Of a stretch of DNA of 64,000 nucleotides, positions 16,637-23,947 are shown in pieces; the stretch's first letter is position 1, and each line of letters starts with the position of its first letter. The stretch spans positions 1 through 64,000 of the forward strand of contig CALWCO010000004.1 in assembly GCA_944376455.1 (NCBI GenBank). Direction: 5' to 3'. The translations under genes were made by a program, and so were the position numbers. The notes below the pieces were generated by a model. It saw only the letters and a program-made list of their open reading frames with translations. It was not told the DNA's origin and searched no databases. Source of the DNA: an uncultured Clostridia bacterium (GTDB lineage Bacteria; Bacillota; Clostridia; Christensenellales; Borkfalkiaceae).

Positions 16637-17881
16637 TTGGGCCGGAAAAAATCATTCGATTCAATTAAAATGACCTATAAGGAGATGCAGAAACTTATGG
16701 GCTTGGTGCAATACGCCCCCGAAGAGGAGCAAAACGAACTTGCTTCTCTTCTTGCAAAAGCTGCGTCCACAAAGACCGTCCAACGTAAAGTGGCGGACGG
16801 CAACAAGCTGTCGGAACGCGGCACAATTACTTTTACCAAAAAGGAGTTATCGCAAATGTCAGACGATACGAGAAAACTATTTGTTTACAATAACAACATT
16901 GTCCGATACCGTTTTTATAACGGAATGTATCAGGCCAGGTTTCGCCGCGACGGGTACAATATTGAGGTTGCTTCCAAGGACTTTGACGTCATGAAGAACA
17001 AGTTCTTTGCGGCGCTCATGGAGCAGACGGCGCATAAGCCCTCTAAAAAGCCGCTCATGAAAGATTATCTCATGCAATGGCTTTCCGAAAAGAAGCCTAC
17101 GCTCAAAGACGGTACATATAAAAGCTATGAAAGCCTGATCAAAACAGAATTGATCCCCAACCTCGGCGGCAAGCATATAGACCAGATCTCTCGCAAGGAA
17201 ATTCAGGAATACCTGTTCCGCATTGTGGAGCAGGGAAAAAACAGGACGGCCCAGAAAGTAAAGCAGCTTCTCGGCGCCGTATTCGCGCTTGCGGTGGAGG
17301 ACTACGACTTCAAAAACCCGATGACAAAAATCAAGTTGCCGCATTATGAAGTCAAGAAAGGATCCCCGTTGTCGAAAGCGGAAGAAAAGCAGCTCATTGA
17401 ATTTTGCAAGAACAATTTGCATTTATACGGCGTACATTCGTTGTTGGTGCTGCTGTATACGGGAATGCGTTTGGGTGAGCTTGCTTCGATGAAAATTGAA
17501 CGCCAAAACAACTACACCTTTATAACGTGCGAAACGGAAAAAACCAGAAAGGGCTATGCGACGATACGCAGGCGCATCCCCATTTCGCCTATGTTCCGCA
17601 AAGTCTGGGATATGATCGATTTTGAAAAAGCCAAAAAAGCTTCCAGCAAAACGTTGTCCGATACCATCAAAAGGGTATTCCCGGAAAGGCACGTCCACGA
17701 ACTTCGGTATACCTTTATCAGCCGTTGTAAAGAATGCGGGTGCAACCTGGAACTTGTCATGCTCTGGGACGGACACGAGTTTGATAAAGATGTTAAATCT
17801 TCCAAAGTCGACAGAGGCTATACGAGATATTCCGACGAGATCTATTTCGGTGACATTGAAAAAGTAAATTATGAGCTGTAA
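16637..17881 (+). CDS. Tyrosine recombinase (integrase) of the island
   Basis: This is a site-specific recombinase of the Tn916/phage integrase type. It has an N-terminal AT-hook-like and SAM-like core-binding region (about 140-230) and a catalytic domain with Arg in GMRLGEL (278), HELR (354-357), His380 in DGHEF and a nucleophile Tyr in GYTRYSDE (395 or 398). It would insert and excise the island at the adjacent tRNA-Leu. The start is unclear. The frame opens with TTG at 16637, but ATG 16670 and ATG 16697 (with AAGGAG 12 bases upstream) are alternatives. The catalytic set is complete, so it may be active. Confidence 0.88.
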   Translation: MGRKKSFDSIKMTYKEMQKLMGLVQYAPEEEQNELASLLAKAASTKTVQRKVADGNKLSERGTITFTKKELSQMSDDTRKLFVYNNNIVRYRFYNGMYQARFRRDGYNIEVASKDFDVMKNKFFAALMEQTAHKPSKKPLMKDYLMQWLSEKKPTLKDGTYKSYESLIKTELIPNLGGKHIDQISRKEIQEYLFRIVEQGKNRTAQKVKQLLGAVFALAVEDYDFKNPMTKIKLPHYEVKKGSPLSKAEEKQLIEFCKNNLHLYGVHSLLVLLYTGMRLGELASMKIERQNNYTFITCETEKTRKGYATIRRRIPISPMFRKVWDMIDFEKAKKASSKTLSDTIKRVFPERHVHELRYTFISRCKECGCNLELVMLWDGHEFDKDVKSSKVDRGYTRYSDEIYFGDIEKVNYEL

Positions 17882-17973
17882 AGGCAATAGGTCGCTCGGT
17901 ATCAAGCCAGGCGACCTATTTTTAGTATGTTTAATCAGCGATAATCATATGGAAAGATTGTTCTTAGTTTTAG

Positions 17974-18753
17974 TTATTCGTGAAAACGTATATTGCTTAT
18001 TATATTTTCTAAAAATATCTTTGCTTTTTGTCCAGATGGAATATCTAAAAATATAGGGTCTATAATAGATTGGTCTGAAATTGGATCAAGCATAAGAATA
18101 AATATTATATTGATTAGGACAATAAGACTTGATAGACTGATTAAAGTTATATCAGGCTTATTATCTTCGTTGCAATCTCCAAATTGACTTGAGAGGGATA
18201 GTGAACCATGAGCAAAGTGGTTTCTTAGTTTATATACTAGTATTATTCCATATCCAGATTCATCTATAAGATCATTGTCTATCTTTTTATAAAAATCTTC
18301 AAGGTCTTTAGTATAATATGAATTGTGTTTGAATCTTTCAAGGAGTAAAGCATATAAAGTGAAATATTTTTCTGGCACATGCTTTAATAAATTCTTCTCC
18401 TTATATATTGTAGCTAAACTAAACCCGAGGCCTTTGTTTGTCTTTTTAGAGTTGATTTTAAAATAGCGTATTATGCATTCTAACGCAGAACAAGCAAAAT
18501 GAAATCTAGCTAACTCACAAGAAATTTGCGAAACGAAATCTGCCCTGTTCATCTCATATTCATATGCAGGTCTACACGACAAAAAACTTTCGTCGCTAGA
18601 ATCAGGCGATACGGAAATATTTTCTATGTGACCACAAAGGGAGAGCCAATCAATGAAATCTGAAATATCTCTATTAGAATAGTCAGTATAATCCATTTCT
18701 GAAATATAATTTAGTATCAAATCGGTTATGTTTTCAAACACTGCATTTATCAT
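17974..18753 (-). CDS. HEPN-motif protein, possible RNase cargo
   Basis: This 259-residue protein is encoded in strongly AT-rich DNA between the integrase and the tRNA. It carries KLRNHFAHG at about 175-183. The R-N-x3-H pattern (Arg177 to His182) is the signature of HEPN ribonucleases found in toxins and abortive-infection proteins. A hydrophobic stretch follows at about 200-220. The start is ATG 18753 with GAGGAAATACCT upstream. No antitoxin (MNT or similar) gene is adjacent. It could be a stand-alone defence RNase or an Apea-like sensor. Family assignment rests on one motif. Confidence 0.6.
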   Translation of the reverse strand: MINAVFENITDLILNYISEMDYTDYSNRDISDFIDWLSLCGHIENISVSPDSSDESFLSCRPAYEYEMNRADFVSQISCELARFHFACSALECIIRYFKINSKKTNKGLGFSLATIYKEKNLLKHVPEKYFTLYALLLERFKHNSYYTKDLEDFYKKIDNDLIDESGYGIILVYKLRNHFAHGSLSLSSQFGDCNEDNKPDITLISLSSLIVLINIIFILMLDPISDQSIIDPIFLDIPSGQKAKIFLENIISNIRFHE

Positions 18754-18944
18754 AGGTATTTCCTCAAAAAAAATTTCAGTACTCCGAAAAATGATTATAT
18801 CTTATTTAAAGACAAAGAAAAGTAAAGAGCATTCCCCAATTTTTTTGAATGTGAAAATCAAACATTCATAATTATGCATAAAACCTCAAAAAAGGGGCTG
18901 TTTCACTTCCCAATCGCTTCCCAATGTGGTTTAATAACAAAAAT

Positions 18945-18970
18945 GAGAGATGTTTTTGTGAATATCTCTC
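18945..18970 (-). terminator. Terminator of tRNA-Leu
   Basis: On the minus strand, GAGAGAT (18970-18964) pairs with ATCTCTC (18951-18945) and is followed by ATTTTTG. It lies 8 bases past the CCA end of tRNA-Leu. The stretch 18754-18944 is AT-rich without a gene and holds a short direct repeat of CTTCCCAAT near 18905-18925. Confidence 0.65.
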
Positions 18971-18977
18971 AAAATTT

Positions 18978-19064
18978 TGGTGCGAGTAATCGGACTTGAA
19001 CCGATATGGGATCGCTCCCGAGGGATTTTAAGTCCCTTGCGTCTGCCGATTTCGCCATACTCGC
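18978..19064 (-). tRNA. tRNA-Leu (anticodon UAA)
   Basis: This is a complete class II tRNA read on the minus strand. The acceptor GCGAGTA (19064-19058) pairs perfectly with TACTCGC. The anticodon loop CTTAAAA has UAA in an AGGGA/TCCCT stem. A variable arm and a GGTTCAAGTCC T-arm follow, and CCA is encoded (18980-18978). It decodes UUA leucine codons. Its 3' end faces the island and integrase, which makes it the likely attachment gene. Confidence 0.93.
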
Positions 19065-19098
19065 ATAATTATTCATTTTTTACTGTTTTTATACAATA

Positions 19099-19144
19099 CG
19101 AGGGATTTTAAGTCCCTTGCGTCTGCCAGTTTCGCCACAGCGGC
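19099..19144 (-). pseudogene. Orphan 5' half of a second tRNA-Leu
   Basis: Reading the minus strand from 19144, the sequence follows tRNA-Leu with a different acceptor (GCCGCTG) and D-arm. It continues to just past the anticodon stem (ATCCCTCG) and then breaks into AT-rich DNA. A 29-bp block (19099-19127) is identical to 19019-19047 in the intact gene 80 bp away. No matching 3' half ending in CAGCGGC was found nearby. The half may still be transcribed as a leader of the intact tRNA. Confidence 0.8.
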
Positions 19145-19268
19145 GTGGCTTTTTTAATTTTTCAAATTTTACGGCAAGAAAAATATTGATTTTTTTTGTC
19201 CGAAATACAAAGTTTTTACAGACTGCCGTTTTTTTGTATATATAATAAGTATAAATTATAAAAACAAA

Positions 19269-19297
19269 AGCTCCGCACATCTTACGGAGCTTTTTTG
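19269..19297 (-). terminator. Terminator after the tRNA operon
   Basis: AGCTCCG and CGGAGCT form a stem, with TTTTGTTTTT following on the minus strand and TTTTTTG on the plus strand. It lies just downstream of tRNA-Cys and can work in both directions. Confidence 0.7.
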
Positions 19298-19299
19298 AT

Positions 19300-19374
19300 T
19301 GGAGGCGCCACCCGGATTTGAACCGGGGAGTCAGGGTTTTGCAGACCCTTGCCTTACCACTTGGCTATAGCGCC
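19300..19374 (-). tRNA. tRNA-Cys (anticodon GCA)
   Basis: A cloverleaf is read on the minus strand with acceptor GGCGCTA/TGGCGCC-type ends, anticodon loop CTGCAAA (GCA), T-arm GGTTCAAATCC and encoded CCA (19302-19300). It is the third gene of a tRNA-Val-Gly-Cys operon. Confidence 0.93.
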
Positions 19375-19433
19375 GTACAATCCGTTTGCGACAGTATATG
19401 CAAAAATAAAAAAAATAGTGCGGAATTTTCGTT

Positions 19434-19508
19434 TGGAGCGGGAAACGAGATTCGAACCCGCGACATTCACCTTGGCAAGGTGACGCTCTACCACTGAGCC
19501 ATTCCCGC
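19434..19508 (-). tRNA. tRNA-Gly (anticodon GCC)
   Basis: The acceptor GCGGGAA pairs with TTCCCGC. The anticodon GCC sits in CACCTTGCCAAGGTG, the T-arm is GGGTTCGAATCTC and CCA is encoded. It is the middle gene of the tRNA operon. Confidence 0.95.
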
Positions 19509-19527
19509 ATATATTCCGCACTATTTT

Positions 19528-19603
19528 TGGTGGAAGTTATAGGGCTCGAACCTATGACCCTCTGCTTGTAAGGCAGATGCTCTCCCAACTGAGCTAAACT
19601 TCC
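19528..19603 (-). tRNA. tRNA-Val (anticodon UAC)
   Basis: The acceptor GGAAGTT pairs with AACTTCC. The anticodon loop CTTACAA (UAC) sits in CTGCC/GGCAG-type arms, the T-arm is AGGTTCGAGCCCT and CCA is encoded (19530-19528). It is the first gene of the operon, about 25 bases after the promoter. Confidence 0.95.
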
Positions 19604-19625
19604 CTGCTCGTTCAAAAGCTTTATT

Positions 19626-19654
19626 ACTATACCATATTCTTTTTCAGATGGCAA
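19626..19654 (-). promoter_or_regulatory. Promoter of the tRNA operon
   Basis: On the minus strand TTGCCA (19654-19649) and TATAGT (19631-19626) are 17 bases apart. They lie just upstream of tRNA-Val. Confidence 0.75.
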
Positions 19655-19802
19655 GCGTTTTTTATCCTGTTTTTAAAATTTTTTTTGACTTTTTTTCTGT
19701 GGATCGAAAATCGGCGGCAAAAGGGTGCGGAAATGACTTTTGCGGATATAACGGTATAAATTTTTTCCCGCCTGTCAATATATGCAGTCGGAGGCAATAA
19801 AA

Positions 19803-20348
19803 ATGAAAAAACTTTGTATACTTTTTCTCGGGTTAGTCATAATAATTTTGACGGCGGTTGCGGGCGCGACGGCGGAGGGCGTTGAAAGCGGCGCGGGCGG
19901 CGGGCAGGCGGAATATTTCCGTGTGCATATCCGCGCAAACTCCAACGACGCGGAGGATCAGGCCGTCAAATATTTGGTCCGCGACGCGATCGTGGAAAAA
20001 ATAACGCCTTGGGTCGCTGCCTGCACGAATAAGGAAGAAGCGCTTGCCGCCACGCGGCAACATCTTTGCGAGATCGAAGAAACGGGCGAAAGCGTGTTGC
20101 GGGAAAACGGATTTTCTTACGGCGTGAAAGCGGACGTGCGCAAGGAGGAGTTTCCCACGCGGGTATACGAGGAATACACGCTTGCCGCGGGGGTATACGA
20201 CGCGCTGATCGTCGAACTCGGCACGGGCGAAGGGGATAACTGGTGGTGTTGCATCTATCCGCCCCTCTGTTTCACGAGCGTCAGCGGTACCAATATTATA
20301 TACCGTTCCAAAATTCTCGAAACGATCGATGAATTTTTCGGCGAGTGA
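19803..20348 (+). CDS. spoIIR: Stage II sporulation protein R
   Basis: This 181-residue secreted signalling protein is made in the forespore. In known spore formers it triggers SpoIIGA to process pro-sigma-E in the mother cell. An N-terminal signal/membrane segment (residues about 3-25) is followed by the family motifs FRVHIRANSN, QAVKYLVRDAI and GDNWWCCIYPPLCF. The start is set at ATG 19803, which has GGAGG 8 bases upstream; an in-frame ATG 21 bases earlier lacks one. It marks the organism as a likely endospore former. It sits alone in front of the germination genes. Confidence 0.93.
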   Translation: MKKLCILFLGLVIIILTAVAGATAEGVESGAGGGQAEYFRVHIRANSNDAEDQAVKYLVRDAIVEKITPWVAACTNKEEALAATRQHLCEIEETGESVLRENGFSYGVKADVRKEEFPTRVYEEYTLAAGVYDALIVELGTGEGDNWWCCIYPPLCFTSVSGTNIIYRSKILETIDEFFGE

Positions 20349-20580
20349 CGGCGGCCTTTGTGTAAAGGCGCGGGCAGGAAATTAAGTCGTTTTTTGATTG
20401 GGCTTTTTCATCCTTTTCGGTTGCTTCGCCCGCTTCGGCCGCCCCGCCGCGGGGAGCGGCGGGGCGGGGATAAACGCTCACGATAGGGGAGAGAAAAAAC
20501 GGCGGCGGCATGTCCGCAGCAAAAGGGAAAAACGGGAAGAACGGCGGACGCATTACATAGGAGGAATAAAGACGAAAAAC

Positions 20581-21333
20581 ATGAAAAAAGTACTCAGAAT
20601 GAGCGCGCTTGCACTGGCAATTCTTGCCGTCGGCATGGTTTGCGCGCTGTTCGCAATCCAACAACATATAAATTCCTTCCCGTCGGCGGCGGAGACCGCC
20701 GTGTTGCCTGCCGCCGTACTGCGGCAGGGTTCGACGGGCGGAGAGGTCAAAGAGGTGCAACGCCGCCTCAAGGAATGGGGATATTACACGGGCGCGGTGG
20801 ACGGTATTTACGGCAGCGGCACCCGTGAAGCGGTCAGGAAATTTCAACAGAAAAACGGCCTGACGGCGGACGGCGTTGTCGGGCTGGCTACCTTCCGCGC
20901 CCTGGGCATGAATGCTTCCGCCTCCGTATTGGAGAAGGAATACAACGTGACCGGCGGCGGGTCGGGTACGTCCGATTACACGAGCACCGATCTGTATCTG
21001 ATCGCAAAGGCGATTTATGCCGAAGGCAGAGGGGAGCCCTATGTCGGGCAGGTGGCGATCGGCGCGGTGATTCTCAACCGCGTGAAGAGCAGCGATTTCC
21101 CCAATACCGTTGCGGGCGTCATCTATCAGAAGGGCGCGTTTACCGCCGTCGACGACGGGCAGATCAATCTGGAACCCAACGACACGGCATACAACGCCGC
21201 ACAGGACGCGCTCAACGGCTGGGATCCCTCTTACGGCTGTCTGTACTATTACAATCCCGCCGTGGCGACGAGCAGTTGGATTTTTAACCGTCAGACGGTC
21301 ACCGTCATCGGCAAACACGTGTTTGCCATTTAA
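20581..21333 (+). CDS. sleB: Spore cortex-lytic enzyme SleB
   Basis: This 250-residue protein has an N-terminal signal anchor (residues about 8-28), a peptidoglycan-binding repeat (LRQGSTGGEVKEVQRRL ... DGIYGSGTREAVRKFQ) and a C-terminal hydrolase_2 catalytic domain. The catalytic Glu is in IAKAIYAEGRGEPYVGQVA. It degrades spore cortex during germination and normally depends on YpeB, encoded 16 bases downstream. The ATG at 20581 lies 14 bases after a GGAGG, a rather long spacing. The 232 bases before it hold a perfect 12-bp GC hairpin (20439-20467) but no clear promoter. Confidence 0.93.
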   Translation: MKKVLRMSALALAILAVGMVCALFAIQQHINSFPSAAETAVLPAAVLRQGSTGGEVKEVQRRLKEWGYYTGAVDGIYGSGTREAVRKFQQKNGLTADGVVGLATFRALGMNASASVLEKEYNVTGGGSGTSDYTSTDLYLIAKAIYAEGRGEPYVGQVAIGAVILNRVKSSDFPNTVAGVIYQKGAFTAVDDGQINLEPNDTAYNAAQDALNGWDPSYGCLYYYNPAVATSSWIFNRQTVTVIGKHVFAI

Positions 21334-21349
21334 GGGGAGGATATAGATT

Positions 21350-23215
21350 ATGGAAGAGAAGAAAAACGATCGGAAAATCGGCGTAAACACGTCGAGCGGC
21401 GCCAAGAAAGTATCGCGCGTCGAGCGGGAACGGAAGGACGGGACGGCCGCGCAGACGGCCAAGAAGTCTGTAACAAAACAGGCGGAAGCGGAGAATGCCG
21501 CCGCCGATGCCCGCGTGGAATCCGCAAAGGTCCGCGCCGAGCGCAAGACCCATCGGCTGGAGGAGCGCATGGAACGCGAACAAGAATTGGAAGCGCAGCG
21601 TCTGCAGGCCGAAGAGCGCGCCGCAGAACGTCGGTTGCAGGCCAAAGAACGGGCGCAGGAACGCCGTGCCGCCCGCGCCGCGCGCAGGGATATGCTTCGC
21701 AACGAGACCAAGGTACAGCGCATGGAACGCAAAGAGCGCGAAAGACAGGAAAAACTTGCCTTGCAGAAGCAGAATCGGGAACTGGAGCACGAACTTGCCA
21801 TGAAGCGCAAGGAAGAACGGATGCACAAGCGCCGTCTGGAGGCCGAAGAACGCAAACATCGGCGGGAACAGTCGACCAAGCGCCGTTCGCAAAAGCAAGG
21901 CATCGGCGGCTGGTTGGCGGCGGTCATTTCCCTCGGCGTTGCCTCCCTCGTCATGCTCACCGTCATCACGGTCGGCGGCGTGAATATGAGCAACATGAGC
22001 GCGATGATGAGCGCGGGCTATCGGAGCAATCTCTATGAGATCACCGAGCTCAGCGAAAATCTGGACGCCAATTTGAATAAACTCCGCCTGGCGAGCGGCG
22101 CGGGGGAACAGCGCCGTTTGCTCACCGATATCCTGGTGGATGCCGAACTCATGGAAGGCGCGCTCGAACGCCTGCCCGTGGATATGGTAACCACGGTGAA
22201 CATGACTTCGTTTGTCAACCGCACGTCGGCGTTCGCGCGGGAAGGACTGACTTCCGTCGCGACGGGCCGCACGATTGCGGGCGGTGAAGAAACGCTCGAA
22301 TATATGTATGAAACCAATGCCGCCATTTTGCGCGAATTGCAGACTTTGCGCAATACCATGTCCGCAAAAGACTGGGAAAAGCTCATCAAGGACAGTCAGA
22401 AAGGCGCAATGCACGACGGCTTTGAAAATATCGATTCCAAGGCCATTCAGACGCCTTCCAGCATCCAGGACGGGCCTTTCTCCGAGAACAAGGAAAAGGT
22501 GACGGCAAAGGGCCTTTCCGATGCCGAAGAGGTCACGCCCGAACGTGCGGCCGAACTGGCGCAAGAATATTTCAGCGATTACGGCATCGAGAACGTCGAG
22601 CACGTCGGCGACATGGTTTCCGAAGGGCTGACGCTCTATAACTTCAATCTGCGCGACGGGCGCAGCAGAGAGATCTATGCCCAGATTTCCAAAGCGGGCG
22701 GACGGCTCGTCATGTTCGACAGCTATGAAAAGTGCATGGCCAATAATTTCTCGCAACAGGAATGCGTGGAGATCGGCGCGGCTTTCCTTGAAAAACTCGG
22801 CATGGACAATATGCGTCCCGTTTGGTTGCAGGAGAACGGTACCGCCGCCAATATCAATTTCGTATACGAACAGGACGGCGTGCTCTGCTATTCCGACATG
22901 GTGATCGTCAAAGTGTGCGAAACCAAGGGCATGGTCGTGGGGATCGAGGCGTTGCCTTACTATCTGAACCATTGTGAAAGGACGATCGGCAAGGCGTCGA
23001 TTTCCGAGTCGGAAGCGGCACGCTCGCTCGGCAAGATCGAGCCCGCCACGGCGCGGCTCGCGCTCATTCCCTATGAGGGAAGCGAAGCGCTGACCTATGA
23101 ATTCAGCGGCACGTACGGCGAAAGGGAATATTTCGTCTATGTGGATGCGCAGACGGGCGAGGAATTGGAAATGTTCGAAGTGCTCAACACCAAACAGGGC
23201 AGACTGCTCCGCTGA
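21350..23215 (+). CDS. ypeB: YpeB germination protein with long charged N-terminal arm
   Basis: This 621-residue protein is the partner of SleB. Residues about 185-621 match YpeB: a membrane helix (GGWLAAVISLGVASLVML), a helical YpeB region and C-terminal PepSY-type repeats (AAELAQEYFSDYGI, IEVGAAFLEKLG-like, AQTGEELEMF). The first ~180 residues are different. They form a highly charged arm rich in Arg, Glu, Lys and Ala (ERAAERRLQAKERAQERRAA) that should form a cytoplasmic coiled coil. Bacillus YpeB is ~450 residues without this arm. It is translated from ATG 21350 behind AGGGGAGG and probably forms an operon with sleB. Confidence 0.92.
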   Translation: MEEKKNDRKIGVNTSSGAKKVSRVERERKDGTAAQTAKKSVTKQAEAENAAADARVESAKVRAERKTHRLEERMEREQELEAQRLQAEERAAERRLQAKERAQERRAARAARRDMLRNETKVQRMERKERERQEKLALQKQNRELEHELAMKRKEERMHKRRLEAEERKHRREQSTKRRSQKQGIGGWLAAVISLGVASLVMLTVITVGGVNMSNMSAMMSAGYRSNLYEITELSENLDANLNKLRLASGAGEQRRLLTDILVDAELMEGALERLPVDMVTTVNMTSFVNRTSAFAREGLTSVATGRTIAGGEETLEYMYETNAAILRELQTLRNTMSAKDWEKLIKDSQKGAMHDGFENIDSKAIQTPSSIQDGPFSENKEKVTAKGLSDAEEVTPERAAELAQEYFSDYGIENVEHVGDMVSEGLTLYNFNLRDGRSREIYAQISKAGGRLVMFDSYEKCMANNFSQQECVEIGAAFLEKLGMDNMRPVWLQENGTAANINFVYEQDGVLCYSDMVIVKVCETKGMVVGIEALPYYLNHCERTIGKASISESEAARSLGKIEPATARLALIPYEGSEALTYEFSGTYGEREYFVYVDAQTGEELEMFEVLNTKQGRLLR

Positions 23216-23277
23216 CGCGGCAATAAAAAGAGACGGCATTGCCGTCGGAATGTAAGAAATTGTCAGGAAGGAAAAAA

Positions 23278-23307
23278 GGCCGTCCCGCGAACGTTCGCGG
23301 GACGGCC
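23278..23307. terminator. Bidirectional terminator, 30-bp perfect palindrome
   Basis: GGCCGTCCCGCGAAC is followed directly by its exact reverse complement. AAAAAA lies on the left and GTATTGTTTT on the right. It separates the convergent ypeB and SecB-like genes and can serve both. Confidence 0.85.
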
Positions 23308-23330
23308 GTATTGTTTTGAAAAAGTTTTTT

Positions 23331-23786
23331 TCAGGCCAACAGGGATTCGTCGAACTTGACCTTGAAATTGGGCTCCGTTTCCCCGGGGAGACGGCAAAGC
23401 CTGGTGACGGGGATGAGCGGGATTTGCAACGGGGGCAACATCGCCGTGGAGAGAAGGTTGGCGACGGCCGCGCGCAGGGTAGGCAAGAGGACGTTGGTCG
23501 TGGCATACTGCAGGGTCTGCATATCCTGATCGGTGTTCACGTTCTCCGCTTCAAACACGCCCACGACGTGCACGCAGACGTTGTAAGGCGTGGGGTTTTC
23601 GGGCGTGGATTTCATCTCAAAGCGCAGACCGCTGAGATAGGTCTTTTCCGTGCCGTTGGCCTTAGCGACCTTTTCCACGCGGATTTCCTGCTTAAATTCC
23701 GTCTTTTTGCCCGGTTCGGGACGGAATCCGGGATTGGTTACGACGCTTAATTCGCGAAAGGTGATGCCTTTTAATGCGTAATTCAT
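23331..23786 (-). CDS. SecB-like chaperone family protein
   Basis: This 151-residue protein is set to start at ATG 23786 (TTTGAGGTG upstream); the open frame before it has no ribosome site. The order of elements fits SecB: N-terminal strands, a long central segment, YNVCVHVVGVFEAEN, and the C-terminal helix TTNVLLPTLRAAVANLLS. It ends PPLQIPLIPV, like the PPhxLP-type SecB tail. SecB keeps exported proteins unfolded in Proteobacteria. Firmicute SecB-like proteins are less studied and may serve toxin-antitoxin or general chaperone roles. The gene stands alone with its own promoter. Confidence 0.7.
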   Translation of the reverse strand: MNYALKGITFRELSVVTNPGFRPEPGKKTEFKQEIRVEKVAKANGTEKTYLSGLRFEMKSTPENPTPYNVCVHVVGVFEAENVNTDQDMQTLQYATTNVLLPTLRAAVANLLSTAMLPPLQIPLIPVTRLCRLPGETEPNFKVKFDESLLA

Positions 23787-23820
23787 AATAATTTTACACC
23801 TCAAACATAAAGATATATTG

Positions 23821-23849
23821 AGTATACCACGATTTCGTGCGCTTGTCAA
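23821..23849 (-). promoter_or_regulatory. Promoter of the SecB-like gene
   Basis: On the minus strand TTGACA (23849-23844) and TATACT (23826-23821) are 17 bases apart, a near-consensus sigma-A promoter. Confidence 0.8.
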
Positions 23850-23947
23850 TGCCGTTTTGTGAAAATCGGATAAAGGTTTGTCGATTTTTCCGTTTTGAAA
23901 AAGCACGGTGCGGGAGAACGGGCGTTTTCGGGCGCGAAAATGCCCGA

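Larger units (their letters stand above)
1..18977. mobile_element. Right part of a genomic island next to tRNA-Leu
   Basis: The stretch left of the 3' end of tRNA-Leu(UAA) carries a tyrosine integrase beside the tRNA, element-type small proteins and sigma-like regulators at 1-2785, a defence operon and a HEPN-motif gene. The defence operon and HEPN gene are visibly AT-rich compared with the GC-rich core genes from 19.8 kb onward. An integrase next to a tRNA 3' end is the classic layout of an integrated island. The other end is not in the window, and no second copy of the tRNA 3' end was seen between 1 and 18,977. It could also be two abutting elements (1-2.9 kb and 2.9-18.9 kb). Confidence 0.6.

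Noticed and set aside
19089..19654. Two short minus-strand frames over the tRNA cluster
   Set aside because: They are translations of tRNA sequence (for example the tRNA-Leu half) and cannot be genes.
21305..23506. 733-codon open frame on the minus strand across ypeB
   Set aside because: Antisense shadow of GC-rich sleB/ypeB coding DNA; low-complexity His/Arg/Phe-rich product without domains or ribosome site.
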